Shown in pieces: positions 1-7,622 of a stretch of DNA of 14,653 nt (position 1 is the first letter of the stretch; each line of letters begins with the position of its first letter). The notes under the pieces are model-generated. The model ran no database searches. It saw only the letters and a program-made list of their open reading frames with translations, and was not told the DNA's origin. A program made the translations under genes and the position numbers. The stretch is from Desulfuromusa sp. (GTDB lineage: Bacteria; Desulfobacterota; Desulfuromonadia; Desulfuromonadales; Geopsychrobacteraceae), in assembly GCA_029934095.1 (NCBI GenBank), contig JAOZMV010000015.1, positions 1-14,653 on the forward strand, written 5' to 3'.

Positions 1-8
1 GGAAGAAG

Positions 9-638
9 TTGTCTAGATACTCTGGTCCAGTCTGCCGTCAGTGCAGAAGAGAAAACGCTAAACTGTTCCTGAAAGGGGACAGATGTTATACCGATAAATG
101 TGCTTTGGAGCGGCGTAACTATGCTCCAGGTCAGCATGGTCAACGCCGTACTAAGGTTTCAGATTACGGAACTCAATTGCGTGAAAAGCAAAAGGTCAAG
201 CGTACTTATGGCTTGCAGGAAAAACAATTTAGACTCTATTTTTCCAAAGCAGACCAGATGAAGGGTGTTACAGGTGAAAATCTGCTGATGCTTCTTGAGC
301 GTCGCCTTGATAGTGCTATTTACCGTCTTGGTTTTTCGGTATCCAGGGCTCAGGCGCGGACTTTAGTTCGTCATGGCCATTTTCAGGTTAATGGGCAGAA
401 GGTCAATATCCCTTCTTATCTCGTACGCCCTAATGACGTTGTCAGTTTGCGTGAGAAGAGTCGTGAGGTCGCTTGTATCAACGAGTCTTTGGACAGCGTA
501 ATGCGTCGTGGGTTACCGTCTTGGGTCGAACTAGAGCGTGATGCGTTCCAGGGGACAATAAAGACATTACCTGTACGTAGTGAATTGACCACACCTGAAT
601 TCCAGGAACAGTTGATAGTAGAACTTTACTCTAAATAA
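9..638 (+). CDS. rpsD: 30S ribosomal protein S4, zinc-binding form
   Basis: Small-subunit protein S4 binds 16S rRNA early in 30S assembly, and in well-studied bacteria it also represses its own operon by translation. The 209-residue protein has the full family length. Cys9, Cys12, Cys26 and Cys31 lie at the spacing of the zinc-containing (C+) S4 type, with [11 protein letters not shown] at the N-terminus. The S4 RNA-binding domain follows at about residues 96-160 ([14 protein letters not shown], then [19 protein letters not shown]). The start is a TTG codon at 9, chosen because it gives the usual N-terminus one residue before RYSGPVC; only GGAAGAAG lies upstream in the window, so its Shine-Dalgarno is only partly visible. 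The order rpsD-rpoA-rplQ is the normal end of the alpha operon, so rpsM and rpsK are expected just outside the window. Confidence 0.97.
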   Translation: MSRYSGPVCRQCRRENAKLFLKGDRCYTDKCALERRNYAPGQHGQRRTKVSDYGTQLREKQKVKRTYGLQEKQFRLYFSKADQMKGVTGENLLMLLERRLDSAIYRLGFSVSRAQARTLVRHGHFQVNGQKVNIPSYLVRPNDVVSLREKSREVACINESLDSVMRRGLPSWVELERDAFQGTIKTLPVRSELTTPEFQEQLIVELYSK

Positions 639-680
639 TTGCTAACCTCATCAGGGTATCTTGAGAGGGAGAACTAATAT

Positions 681-1691
681 ATGTACAAAAACTGGAGAGA
701 TCTGATCAAACCAATGCGTTTGGAAGCGACTGAATTGACCGATACTTATGGTAAATTTGTTGCTGAACCATTTGAGCGCGGATTTGGTACAACTCTGGGT
801 AATTCTTTACGGCGTATTCTTTTGTCCTCTCTTCAGGGGGCAGCGATTACCTCTGTGCGGATCAAAAATGTTCAGCATGAGTTTTCAAGCGTTGTTGGCG
901 TCACTGAGGATGTGACGGATATTATCCTTAATTTAAAAGGTGTAAAAGTTCGTTTACACGGTCATGATGATCGTAATGTCCGGATTGTGCAGAAGGGTGT
1001 TGGCGTTATTACGGCCGGTGATATTATCACCGACAATAACGTTGAGATTTTAAATCCTGACCATCACATCGCGACTTGTGGTGATGAGACGGATCTTGAA
1101 ATTGATATGACCGTTGCCATGGGCAAGGGTTATGTTTTTGCTGAAAAAAATCGTGATGATAGTGCCCCGGTTGGAACCATTCCCATCGATGCCATTTTTT
1201 CTCCGATTGCAAAAGTTAATTACAACGTCTCGAATGCACGCGTTGGGCAGATCACCGATTATGACAAGTTGACACTGGAAATAAATACCGATGGAAGTGT
1301 CAAGCCGGAAGATGCAATTGCTTATGCCGCTAAAATTTACAAAGAGCAGTTGCAGATCTTTATCAATTTTGATGAAACTGATGAACCGGTGCCGGAAGAA
1401 GAAAATAATGAAAAGCATAAAATAAATGAAAACCTTTATCGTTCGGTTGAAGAACTTGAACTTTCGGTTCGTAGTGCTAATTGTTTGAAGAATGCACAGA
1501 TTAATCTTATCGGTGAATTGGTACAAAAGTCTGAAGCGGAGATGCTGAAAACCCAAAACTTTGGCAGAAAGTCACTGAATGAGATTAAGGACATTCTTGT
1601 TGAGATGGGTCTGGGGCTCGGTGTGAAATTAGACAATTTCCCTGATCCTGATTATATCAAATTGATTCAAAAGGGTCATGACGACGAATAG
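681..1691 (+). CDS. rpoA: DNA-directed RNA polymerase subunit alpha
   Basis: The alpha subunit dimerises to start RNA polymerase core assembly and contacts UP elements and activators. The protein is 336 residues, normal length. The N-terminal assembly domain spans about residues 10-230 ([20 protein letters not shown] at 31-50). An acidic linker follows at about 231-250 ([14 protein letters not shown]). The C-terminal domain at about 252-320 keeps the DNA-contacting [10 protein letters not shown] segment, where Arg264 and Asn267 match E. coli Arg265 and Asn268. The ATG start has AGGGAG at 666-671, nine nt upstream. It lies 42 nt after rpsD and 35 nt before rplQ in the same operon. Family identity is beyond reasonable doubt. 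Confidence 0.98.
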   Translation: MYKNWRDLIKPMRLEATELTDTYGKFVAEPFERGFGTTLGNSLRRILLSSLQGAAITSVRIKNVQHEFSSVVGVTEDVTDIILNLKGVKVRLHGHDDRNVRIVQKGVGVITAGDIITDNNVEILNPDHHIATCGDETDLEIDMTVAMGKGYVFAEKNRDDSAPVGTIPIDAIFSPIAKVNYNVSNARVGQITDYDKLTLEINTDGSVKPEDAIAYAAKIYKEQLQIFINFDETDEPVPEEENNEKHKINENLYRSVEELELSVRSANCLKNAQINLIGELVQKSEAEMLKTQNFGRKSLNEIKDILVEMGLGLGVKLDNFPDPDYIKLIQKGHDDE

Positions 1692-1700
1692 CCCCTTTTG
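1668..1700 (+). repeat. Inverted repeat across the rpoA stop codon
   Basis: A perfect 8-bp inverted repeat (CAAAAGGG at 1668-1675, CCCTTTTG at 1693-1700) with a 17-nt loop spans the rpoA TAG stop. T-rich sequence follows (TTTGGTTTTA). It resembles a weak terminator or an mRNA processing/stability hairpin between rpoA and rplQ. The long loop and the low-GC stem make strong termination unlikely, and rplQ has to be expressed past it. The inverted repeat is seen directly; any function is inferred. Confidence 0.35.
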
Positions 1701-1726
1701 TTTGGTTTTAGAAAGGAACAAAAATA

Positions 1727-2170
1727 ATGCGCCACAATAAATCTGGCAGACGTCTTGGGCGTAAGCCTGATCATCGTCAGCATATGATGCAGAACATGGT
1801 CACCTCATTTTTTGAACAAGAGCGAATCACTACAACCGTTACCCGTGCTAAAGAACTGCGTAAACTTGTTGACAAAATGATTACGTTCGGTAAGCGGGGA
1901 GACCTGCATGCCCGGCGTCAGGTGCTTCGTGTTATTCATGATCAGAAGGTTGTTGCCAAGTTGTTTGAAATGATCTCACCACGCTATACTGAGCGACCTG
2001 GTGGTTATACCAGAATTATCAAACTTGAAAATCGCCAGGGAGACAACGCTCCGATGGCAATTATTGAGTTAGTTGAGGAAGGTTTCGAAGCAAAGAAAAA
2101 TGACACCACCGATTCCGCGAAGTCTGCTGGAGATGAGACTGAAAAATCAACTGAGGCTGTAACTGCTTAA
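1727..2170 (+). CDS. rplQ: 50S ribosomal protein L17
   Basis: L17 is a large-subunit protein lying near the peptide exit tunnel. The first 117 or so residues are a normal L17: [17 protein letters not shown] at the N-terminus, then the [14 protein letters not shown] segment and the [11 protein letters not shown] segment. AAAGGA at 1712-1717 lies nine nt before the ATG. At 147 residues it is longer than the usual 115-130. The excess is a C-terminal tail of about 30 residues rich in Asp, Glu, Lys, Ser, Thr and Ala, probably disordered. It is the last gene of the alpha operon, and a strong terminator lies 26 nt downstream of its stop. Confidence 0.97.
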   Translation: MRHNKSGRRLGRKPDHRQHMMQNMVTSFFEQERITTTVTRAKELRKLVDKMITFGKRGDLHARRQVLRVIHDQKVVAKLFEMISPRYTERPGGYTRIIKLENRQGDNAPMAIIELVEEGFEAKKNDTTDSAKSAGDETEKSTEAVTA

Positions 2171-2196
2171 AGCGGCTTTTCCAAATATCTTTATCA

Positions 2197-2230
2197 GGGG
2201 GCAGAGAGTTATTTCTTTGCCCCCTTTTTT
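2197..2230 (+). terminator. Intrinsic terminator of the alpha operon
   Basis: GGGGGCA at 2197-2203 pairs with TGCCCCC at 2218-2224, and the stem extends to about 11 bp with one G-U pair, leaving a 6-nt loop. Six T residues (2225-2230) follow directly. This is a textbook rho-independent terminator, placed just after rplQ, and it should end the ribosomal transcript before mgtE. Confidence 0.9.
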
Positions 2231-2252
2231 ATTTCCACCTGGCTTCTTCACG

Positions 2253-2281
2253 TTGACTCTACTGGTGCAGAATGATAGCTT
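2253..2281 (+). promoter_or_regulatory. Possible weak promoter for mgtE
   Basis: TTGACT at 2253-2258 matches five of six bases of the sigma70 -35 box. At a 17-bp spacing it is followed by TAGCTT (2276-2281), which matches only three of six -10 bases. A promoter is expected here because a strong terminator lies upstream and mgtE starts at 2327. The -10 is poor, so the exact site is uncertain. Confidence 0.25.
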
Positions 2282-2326
2282 TCAGGCAACACAACTCCCC
2301 AATCTAGTGCAATATCAGGTGATTTT

Positions 2327-3688
2327 ATGCATGAACAGAAAATGCAGGTATTACAGACGACCGTTAGCAAATTGCTCCGTCGTGGTGCTACCACAAATCT
2401 TAAAAAAGCTCTGGCTAAAATACACCCTGCAGATATCGCGGATTTATTTCGCTATTTTGACCTTCCTGAGCAGAAAACTCTCCTTGAATTAACTCCCGAT
2501 TTAGATCGTGCTGCTGATGTTCTGGCTGAACTGGAGCCGGAATCGTGGCCGGAGCTTGCCGAGTTGCTTGATAAAGACTATCTGATTTCTATCGTCCATG
2601 AAATGGCTGACGATGATAGTGCTGTTTTTATCCGTAGCTTGCCTGACGAGTTAGCTGAAGAAATTCTGACCAAATTGCACGATGATCAGTCTGAAGATGT
2701 TGAGCACCTGCTCGGGTATGATGAAGAGACGGCCGGTAGCATCATGTCGACCGATGTTTTTTTTCTCGATCAGGGAACTACCGTTAAGCAGGCGATTGAA
2801 GCACTCCAGGATTCAGAAGACTATGAAATGGTTTTCTATGTTTATGTCACTGATGAGCACAATCACCTGGTTGGAGTGTTGTCCTTGCGGCAATTATTAA
2901 CCGTCCCCCCGGCGACACAATTATCCGATATTATGTCCACCAATGTTATGCGGGTTCGGGCCGATATGGATCAGGAAATGGTTGCTGATCTGGTAGCTAA
3001 ATATAATATCCTGGCAATCCCGGTTGTTGATGATCAGGGGAAATTGCTCGGTCTGATTACGGTTGATGATGTCATTGATGTCATGCGTGATGAAGCCACC
3101 GAGGATATTTTGCGGATGGCTGGTACCAGTGAAGATGAAATGTTGCTGGGGTACAAATCACTGCAAATTGCTCGACTCAGATTGCCCTGGTTATTGACAA
3201 CACTGGTTGGCGGGGTTGTGACTGGGACGTTGATGTGGTGGTACAAAGCGACATTGGAACAAGCTATTATGCTGATTTCTTTCATTCCGGTCATTACTGG
3301 CATGGGAGGAAATGTCGGCAGTCAGACTTCTACAATTCTCGTTCGTGGCTTTGCAACCGGTCGGGTTGATTTCTCGATGATCCGGAAGATTTTTCTGAAA
3401 GAACTGCGGGTCGGACTGATCATGGGAGTTGTCTGTGGTTTGACGATTGCTTTGGTGGCTACCGTGTGGCATCAGAATGCCTACTTTGGGGTTGTTGTCG
3501 GCATTGCGATGGTCACAGCTATCACTGTTGCTGCCTGCATGGGGGTTTTGGTGACGGCTTTCTTTAAAAAAGTCGGGATCGACCCTGCTATCGCTTCCAG
3601 TCCGATAGTTCAAACTGTCAATGACATTACCGGAATTCTTATTTATTTCAGTACCGCCACTCTGTTCCTCCCCCACCTGATATCGTGA
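2327..3688 (+). CDS. mgtE: MgtE-family magnesium transporter
   Basis: MgtE is a homodimeric inner-membrane Mg2+ channel gated by cytoplasmic Mg2+. The 453-residue protein has the full family layout: MgtE N superhelical domain at about 10-135, paired CBS domains at about 137-258 (second copy with VADLVAKYNILAIPVVDD), a connecting plug helix (about 254-285), then five predicted membrane helices from about residue 287. The pore motif GGNVGSQT is at 327-334. Asp433, in SSPIVQTVNDITGILIYF, corresponds to the Mg2+-selective Asp432 of Thermus thermophilus MgtE. The ATG at 2327 has AGGTGA at 2317-2322. It appears to be a single-gene unit between the alpha operon terminator and recO. No Mg2+ riboswitch (M-box) could be recognised in the short upstream region. 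Confidence 0.95.
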   Translation: MHEQKMQVLQTTVSKLLRRGATTNLKKALAKIHPADIADLFRYFDLPEQKTLLELTPDLDRAADVLAELEPESWPELAELLDKDYLISIVHEMADDDSAVFIRSLPDELAEEILTKLHDDQSEDVEHLLGYDEETAGSIMSTDVFFLDQGTTVKQAIEALQDSEDYEMVFYVYVTDEHNHLVGVLSLRQLLTVPPATQLSDIMSTNVMRVRADMDQEMVADLVAKYNILAIPVVDDQGKLLGLITVDDVIDVMRDEATEDILRMAGTSEDEMLLGYKSLQIARLRLPWLLTTLVGGVVTGTLMWWYKATLEQAIMLISFIPVITGMGGNVGSQTSTILVRGFATGRVDFSMIRKIFLKELRVGLIMGVVCGLTIALVATVWHQNAYFGVVVGIAMVTAITVAACMGVLVTAFFKKVGIDPAIASSPIVQTVNDITGILIYFSTATLFLPHLIS

Positions 3689-3692
3689 GCGC

Positions 3693-3728
3693 ATCCAGCT
3701 CTGCCCTCTGGATCAATTTACTTTTTTT
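3693..3728 (+). terminator. Possible weak terminator after mgtE
   Basis: ATCCAG at 3693-3698 pairs with CTGGAT at 3708-3713 around a 9-nt loop. A run of seven T residues follows at 3722-3728, but eight nt separate it from the stem. The short stem and displaced T-run make it weak, so mgtE-recO read-through is likely. Confidence 0.35.
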
Positions 3729-3745
3729 GAGTTCATAGAAAAGTC

Positions 3746-4489
3746 ATGGAATCTATTCCACAACGTTGCGAAGCCTTGGTTTTACATCATACTAACTATG
3801 GTGAGTCTGATATTATTGTGACCCTCTTTACCGCTCAATATGGTTTGCTGAAAGGGTTTGCCAAGGCCGGCAGGAAAAGTCGTAAACGTTTCGGAGCTGT
3901 TCTTGAACCCTTTACCCAGGCAGTTTTTCAGTGGAAGCAGGGGCGGGGGGCTTTTTTGTTATTGCAGGAGGCCGAACTGGTTGACTCGCGCTTTGGATTG
4001 CGTGATGACCTGCAGCGTCTGGCTCTTGCCAGTTACGGTGTCGAGTTGGTTTCTCTGTTGCTGGAAGAGGGGGAGTCTTACCAACATATTTATGAACTTC
4101 TTTGCAGCTTTCTCGACTATCTTGAACAGGGAGGCGATGAATTATGTGCAAGGTTACTATTTGAGTTGCGCTTGATTTATCTACTTGGATATATGCCCCA
4201 TCTTCTTCATTGCAGTGAATGTCTGAAAATATTTGACAATGAGTTGATCCGTTTTGACGCTAACCGTGGTGGCAGCCTCTGTCTTGATTGTGCCGGATCT
4301 GCCGGAATCGCTGTTGATCTGGGTACGATCGGATCATTGGCACGCTCACTTAAGGTGGCACATCGACAATTTGAAGGCTTTTCTTTTGGCCAAAAGACGC
4401 TGCAGCAGGCGGGTTTAATTCTCGGCCAGGTTCTGCAGCAAATTTTACCAAGAGAGCCTAAATCACTTAAGTTTCTCTCCCAACTTTGA
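3746..4489 (+). CDS. recO: DNA repair protein RecO
   Basis: RecO works with RecR (and RecF) to load RecA onto SSB-coated single-stranded DNA in gap repair, and it can anneal strands. The protein is 247 residues, normal length. The N-terminal OB-fold occupies about residues 8-80 (ALVLHHTNYGESDIIVTLFT, then GLLKGFAKAGRKSRKRFG). A helical domain follows. A four-cysteine zinc motif is present: Cys156-x2-Cys159 and Cys179-x2-Cys182. The C-terminus LKFLSQL is typical of the family. The start is ATG at 3746, which puts the OB-fold at the expected distance, though there is no good Shine-Dalgarno (only AGAAAAG). It lies 57 nt after mgtE and 107 nt before glyQ. Confidence 0.95.
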   Translation: MESIPQRCEALVLHHTNYGESDIIVTLFTAQYGLLKGFAKAGRKSRKRFGAVLEPFTQAVFQWKQGRGAFLLLQEAELVDSRFGLRDDLQRLALASYGVELVSLLLEEGESYQHIYELLCSFLDYLEQGGDELCARLLFELRLIYLLGYMPHLLHCSECLKIFDNELIRFDANRGGSLCLDCAGSAGIAVDLGTIGSLARSLKVAHRQFEGFSFGQKTLQQAGLILGQVLQQILPREPKSLKFLSQL

Positions 4490-4501
4490 CCTCGGTGAAT
4501 C

Positions 4502-4530
4502 TTGACATCTTGAGAGGTGAAAGTTAAACT
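4502..4530 (+). promoter_or_regulatory. Predicted sigma70 promoter of glyQ-glyS
   Basis: TTGACA at 4502-4507 is a perfect -35 box. A 17-bp spacer leads to TAAACT at 4525-4530, matching four of six -10 bases including the key first T, second A and last T. It lies just after the recO stop and would start transcription near 4537, giving glyQ a leader of about 60 nt. This is the best promoter match seen in the window's intergenic regions. Confidence 0.6.
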
Positions 4531-4551
4531 CGCGATTCTATTTTACATCGG

Positions 4552-4579
4552 TATAACCGCTTTTGTTATAGCGGGTTTT
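4552..4579 (+). promoter_or_regulatory. Hairpin(s) in the glyQ leader, terminator-like
   Basis: Two pairings compete here. TATAAC (4552-4557) can pair with GTTATA (4565-4570). AACCGC (4555-4560) can instead pair with GCGG(G)TT (4571-4577) with one bulged G, followed by T residues up to 4579. The second form resembles a weak intrinsic terminator. It may end recO transcripts or attenuate glyQS. The pairings are seen directly; function is inferred. Confidence 0.35.
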
Positions 4580-4587
4580 AGTGCTTT

Positions 4588-4600
4588 GGAGGTCATGTGA
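4588..4600 (+). promoter_or_regulatory. glyQ ribosome binding site with AUGUGA overlap
   Basis: GGAGG at 4588-4592 is a strong Shine-Dalgarno. Two nt later comes ATGTGA (4595-4600): an ATG immediately followed by TGA in one frame, with the GTG start of glyQ (4597) nested inside in another. The GTG is four nt from GGAGG, rather close. Family alignment from memory (N-terminus xFQxLIL) supports the GTG as the real start. Confidence 0.55.
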
Positions 4601-5466
4601 ATTTTCAGAATTTAATCCTTTCGTTGCAGAACTATTGGGCTAATCAGGGCTGCGTTATTCAACAACCCTATGATATTGAAAAAGGGGCTGGAACCTTCAA
4701 CCCCGCTACTTTTTTACGGGCCCTTGGTCCGGAACCTTGGAATGTTGCCTACGTTGAGCCTTCCCGTCGCCCTACTGACGGCCGCTATGGTGAAAATCCT
4801 AATCGTTTACAGCATTACTATCAATTTCAGGTCATTTTAAAACCATCGCCGCAGAACATTCAGGATCTCTATCTCGATTCGCTTAAAAGTTTTGGGATTG
4901 ATCCTCTGGCGCACGATATCAGATTTGTTGAAGATAACTGGGAGGGGCCAACTCTGGGAGCTTGGGGACTTGGTTGGGAAGTTTGGCTGGATGGGATGGA
5001 AATTACCCAATTCACCTACTTCCAACAGTGTGGTGGTATCGACCTGAAGCCGATCTCTGGTGAAATTACCTATGGTTGTGAGCGGATAGCCATGTACTTG
5101 CAGGGGGTCGATAACGTTTACGACCTGGAATGGACCGATGGGATCAAATATGGTGATATCCATCACCAGACAGAGGTTGAATTCTCTCACTATAATTTTG
5201 AGGAAGCAGATACCGATATGCTTTTTCAGTTGTTTGATATGTATGAAAAAGAATCTCTCCGACTGGTAGAAAAAGATCTGGTCTTCCCGGCTTATGATTT
5301 TGTCCTCAAGGCGTCACATACCTTTAATCTTCTGGATGCGCGTAGTGCTATTTCGGTGACCGAGCGAGCCAGTTATATCGGCAGGGTGCGGAATATGGCA
5401 AAGTTGTGTGCCGAGGGCTATGTCAAACAGCGAGAGAAGCTTGGCTTCCCACTGCTGAAAAAGTGA
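4597..5466 (+). CDS. glyQ: Glycyl-tRNA synthetase alpha subunit
   Basis: GlyQ is the catalytic-core subunit of the alpha2-beta2 class II glycyl-tRNA synthetase. It forms glycyl-adenylate and, with GlyS, charges tRNA-Gly. The 289-residue protein has the normal length and is highly conserved throughout: [18 protein letters not shown] near the N-terminus, [37 protein letters not shown], the [20 protein letters not shown] segment, and the C-terminal [19 protein letters not shown]. The GTG start at 4597 is the only in-frame start giving the family N-terminus MNFQNLIL; the nearby ATG at 4595 is in another frame and stops at once. A promoter lies about 70-95 nt upstream. It is followed by glyS after a 50-nt gap and is surely co-transcribed with it. 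Confidence 0.97.
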   Translation: MNFQNLILSLQNYWANQGCVIQQPYDIEKGAGTFNPATFLRALGPEPWNVAYVEPSRRPTDGRYGENPNRLQHYYQFQVILKPSPQNIQDLYLDSLKSFGIDPLAHDIRFVEDNWEGPTLGAWGLGWEVWLDGMEITQFTYFQQCGGIDLKPISGEITYGCERIAMYLQGVDNVYDLEWTDGIKYGDIHHQTEVEFSHYNFEEADTDMLFQLFDMYEKESLRLVEKDLVFPAYDFVLKASHTFNLLDARSAISVTERASYIGRVRNMAKLCAEGYVKQREKLGFPLLKK

Positions 5467-5474
5467 TAATTTCC

Positions 5475-5491
5475 CCAGCACCTTTTGCTGG
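5475..5491 (+). repeat. Small hairpin between glyQ and glyS
   Basis: CCAGCA (5475-5480) and TGCTGG (5486-5491) form a perfect 6-bp stem with a 5-nt loop. No T-run follows, so it is not a terminator. It may stabilise or mark an mRNA processing point between the two subunit genes. Function is unproven. Confidence 0.4.
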
Positions 5492-5516
5492 TTGACGATT
5501 GAATTTGGAGAAAGAG

Positions 5517-7580
5517 ATGTCTGCAGAATTATTTTTTGAATTGGGTACCGAGGAAATCCCCGCTGGATTTATCCCGCGTGCCCTGGATGATATCAAGCGG
5601 TTGCTCGGTCAGGAATTGGCAGCAGCTCGCATCAATTATGGTGAGATCCGTACCTTTGCTACCCCCCGGCGCCTCGCTATTTCGATAGCTGACGTCGCCA
5701 CAGAACAACAACGTCAGAAGCTTGAGTTGACCGGACCCCCAACCAGGATCTCTTTTGATGCCGAAGGGCTACCAACCAAGGCCGCAGAAGGTTTTGCCCG
5801 AACTAACGGTGTCAGTGTCGCTGAGTTAGAGACGATTAAAACTGAAAAGGGTGAATACTTATTCTTATCCAAGGTGGTAGAGGGGGGAAAGTCAGCTGAC
5901 CAGCTTATAGAAATTCTACCTCGCGTGATTGGTAAGATTCCATTTAAAAAGTCAATGCGCTGGAAAGACCTCGATATTCGGTTTGTTCGACCTCTGCACT
6001 GGATTGTTGCAACTTTTGGTGGTGAAATTATTCCATTTACTTTTGGCGACTTGAAAAGTGGCAACCTCTCACGTGGCCATCGTTTTATGGCTCCTGAAGA
6101 ATTCACGGTTTGTGGCGTAGAAGACTACATTGCTCAGGCCGAAAAGCAGCATGTCATCCCCCAGAGTGAAAAACGGCGTCAGTTGATTGAAGAGCAGCTT
6201 GAAGTGCTGGCTAAACAACTGGGCGGCAAGATCAATCCAGATAATGACCTTCTTGAAGAGGTCAGTTTTCTGGTTGAAACTCCGCTGGCTCTTGCTGGCA
6301 CAATTGAAGCTCGCTTCCTTCAGTTACCACCGGAATTACTTATCACCAGTATGCGTGAACATCAGCGCTACTTCACTCTGATTGATGAACAGGGGCAACT
6401 GTTGCCCCATTTCATCACTGTTGCCAATACCTTGGTAAAAGATCCTGCGGTTGTGGTTGCTGGTAATGAACGGGTACTCAAAGCACGCTTGGCCGATGCC
6501 ATGTTTTTCTGGCGAGAGGATCAAAAAAGCAAGCTGGAAACACGACTTGATGCACTGAAAAAAGTTGTTTATCAGGCTAAACTGGGAACCAGTTTTGAGA
6601 AGATAGAACGTTTTACCCAGTTGGCAACCGGCTTGGCACAACAATTTGCTCCCCTGACGGTTGAGATGACAAAACGGGCTGCAACTCTTGCAAAATGCGA
6701 TCTTGAAACTGGTATGGTCTACGAATTTCCAGAGCTGCAGGGGATTATGGGGCGTGAGTATGCGCTGCTGGAAGGCGAGGATGTTCGGGTTGCAACCGCA
6801 ATCTATGAACATTATCTCCCCATCCAGGCTGGTGGCGATCTGCCAAGTGATGATATCGGGGCTTTTATCTCTCTGGCAGATAAAATTGATACCATTTGCG
6901 GCTGTTTCAGTGTTGGGTTGATCCCGACCGGAACTGCCGACCCCTATGCGCTGCGGCGTAGTGCCATTGGTATCCTGGCCATTATTCTGGATCGTGGCTA
7001 TCACCTATCTATTCCCGATTTAGTCGCCAAAAGTGTACAGCTGCTGGAAACTAAACAGCAGCGTGCCGCTGAAGAAATTAGCAATGATGTGATTGAGTTT
7101 ATCCGTTTGCGGTTGGTTAATATGCTGTCATCACAACATTACCCCGTAGACGTTATTGATGCTGTTCTGAGCGCTGCGTTTGTTGAGCCGATCGATGCTG
7201 TTAAACGTATAAAGGCACTGTCTGAACTGAAAAAGATGGATGATTTTGAGCCCCTTGCCGTTGCCTTTAAGCGGGTGGGGAATATCATTAAGGGTGGCGT
7301 GGATCAACCCGTCGATCCAGCTTTGTTGACCGAAGAGTGTGAAAAAGATCTTTTTTCCGCTTGGCAAAAGGTCCAGGGAGAGGTTGGAAATTATACTTCT
7401 GAGGGTAACTATGCCCAGGCCTTGCTGACAATTGCTGGCTTGCGCCCCGCAGTTGATACCTTTTTTGATAGTGTTATGGTTATGGTAGATGATGAGAGGG
7501 TTAAAAATAATCGGCTGGCTCTGTTAACTGGTATCTCCGGATTATTTAAAGGGATTGCCGATTTTCGTCGGATTGCGTGA
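5517..7580 (+). CDS. glyS: Glycyl-tRNA synthetase beta subunit
   Basis: GlyS is the tRNA-binding subunit of the tetrameric glycyl-tRNA synthetase. The 687-residue protein has normal length. It begins MSAELFFELGTEEIPAGF, the family N-terminus. Conserved blocks include MREHQRYF (from residue 279) and RLADAMFFWRED (from about 324), then TGTADPYALRRSAIGI. A DALR-type anticodon-binding region occupies about the last 100 residues. The ATG at 5517 with GGAG at 5507-5510 is preferred over an in-frame TTG at 5499, which would add six residues and lacks a suitable Shine-Dalgarno. It lies 50 nt after glyQ and 42 nt before ppdK, so the three genes may share one transcript. Confidence 0.96.
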   Translation: MSAELFFELGTEEIPAGFIPRALDDIKRLLGQELAAARINYGEIRTFATPRRLAISIADVATEQQRQKLELTGPPTRISFDAEGLPTKAAEGFARTNGVSVAELETIKTEKGEYLFLSKVVEGGKSADQLIEILPRVIGKIPFKKSMRWKDLDIRFVRPLHWIVATFGGEIIPFTFGDLKSGNLSRGHRFMAPEEFTVCGVEDYIAQAEKQHVIPQSEKRRQLIEEQLEVLAKQLGGKINPDNDLLEEVSFLVETPLALAGTIEARFLQLPPELLITSMREHQRYFTLIDEQGQLLPHFITVANTLVKDPAVVVAGNERVLKARLADAMFFWREDQKSKLETRLDALKKVVYQAKLGTSFEKIERFTQLATGLAQQFAPLTVEMTKRAATLAKCDLETGMVYEFPELQGIMGREYALLEGEDVRVATAIYEHYLPIQAGGDLPSDDIGAFISLADKIDTICGCFSVGLIPTGTADPYALRRSAIGILAIILDRGYHLSIPDLVAKSVQLLETKQQRAAEEISNDVIEFIRLRLVNMLSSQHYPVDVIDAVLSAAFVEPIDAVKRIKALSELKKMDDFEPLAVAFKRVGNIIKGGVDQPVDPALLTEECEKDLFSAWQKVQGEVGNYTSEGNYAQALLTIAGLRPAVDTFFDSVMVMVDDERVKNNRLALLTGISGLFKGIADFRRIA

Positions 7581-7622
7581 TTTTAAAATAATTTTGATCT
7601 CTTAGTGGTAAGGAGCAGAAAA

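Noticed and set aside
1050..1556. Long minus-strand open frame (168 codons) opposite rpoA
   Set aside because: Shadow of a highly conserved rpoA coding frame; its product resembles no family and it has no Shine-Dalgarno or other supporting signal.
2231..2326. M-box Mg2+ riboswitch upstream of mgtE
   Set aside because: The space after the terminator is under 100 nt and no second terminator or M-box-like pairing was found.
2217..2492. Small plus-strand open frame (91 codons) between rplQ and mgtE
   Set aside because: Begins inside the terminator and overlaps the mgtE start in another frame; composition is unlike a protein family.
3191..3694. Minus-strand open frame (167 codons) opposite the mgtE membrane region
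   Set aside because: His-, Asn- and Ser-rich translation typical of the reverse of membrane-helix codons; no family resemblance.
4490..4596. T-box riboswitch upstream of glyQ
   Set aside because: Considered because glyQS genes in Firmicutes often carry one. The leader is only about 60 nt and lacks the conserved T-box sequence and specifier stem.
5499..5516. TTG start adding six residues to GlyS
   Set aside because: ATG at 5517 has GGAG at a good distance and gives the family N-terminus; the upstream codons contain that Shine-Dalgarno.
6636..6652. Sigma54-like TGGCAC...TTTGCT motif
   Set aside because: Lies inside glyS, the -24/-12 spacing is off by one, and no gene start is nearby.
6336..7004. 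Long minus-strand open frame (222 codons) opposite glyS
   Set aside because: glyS is intact and conserved across this region; the antisense product has low-complexity, unrecognisable composition. Treated as a shadow.
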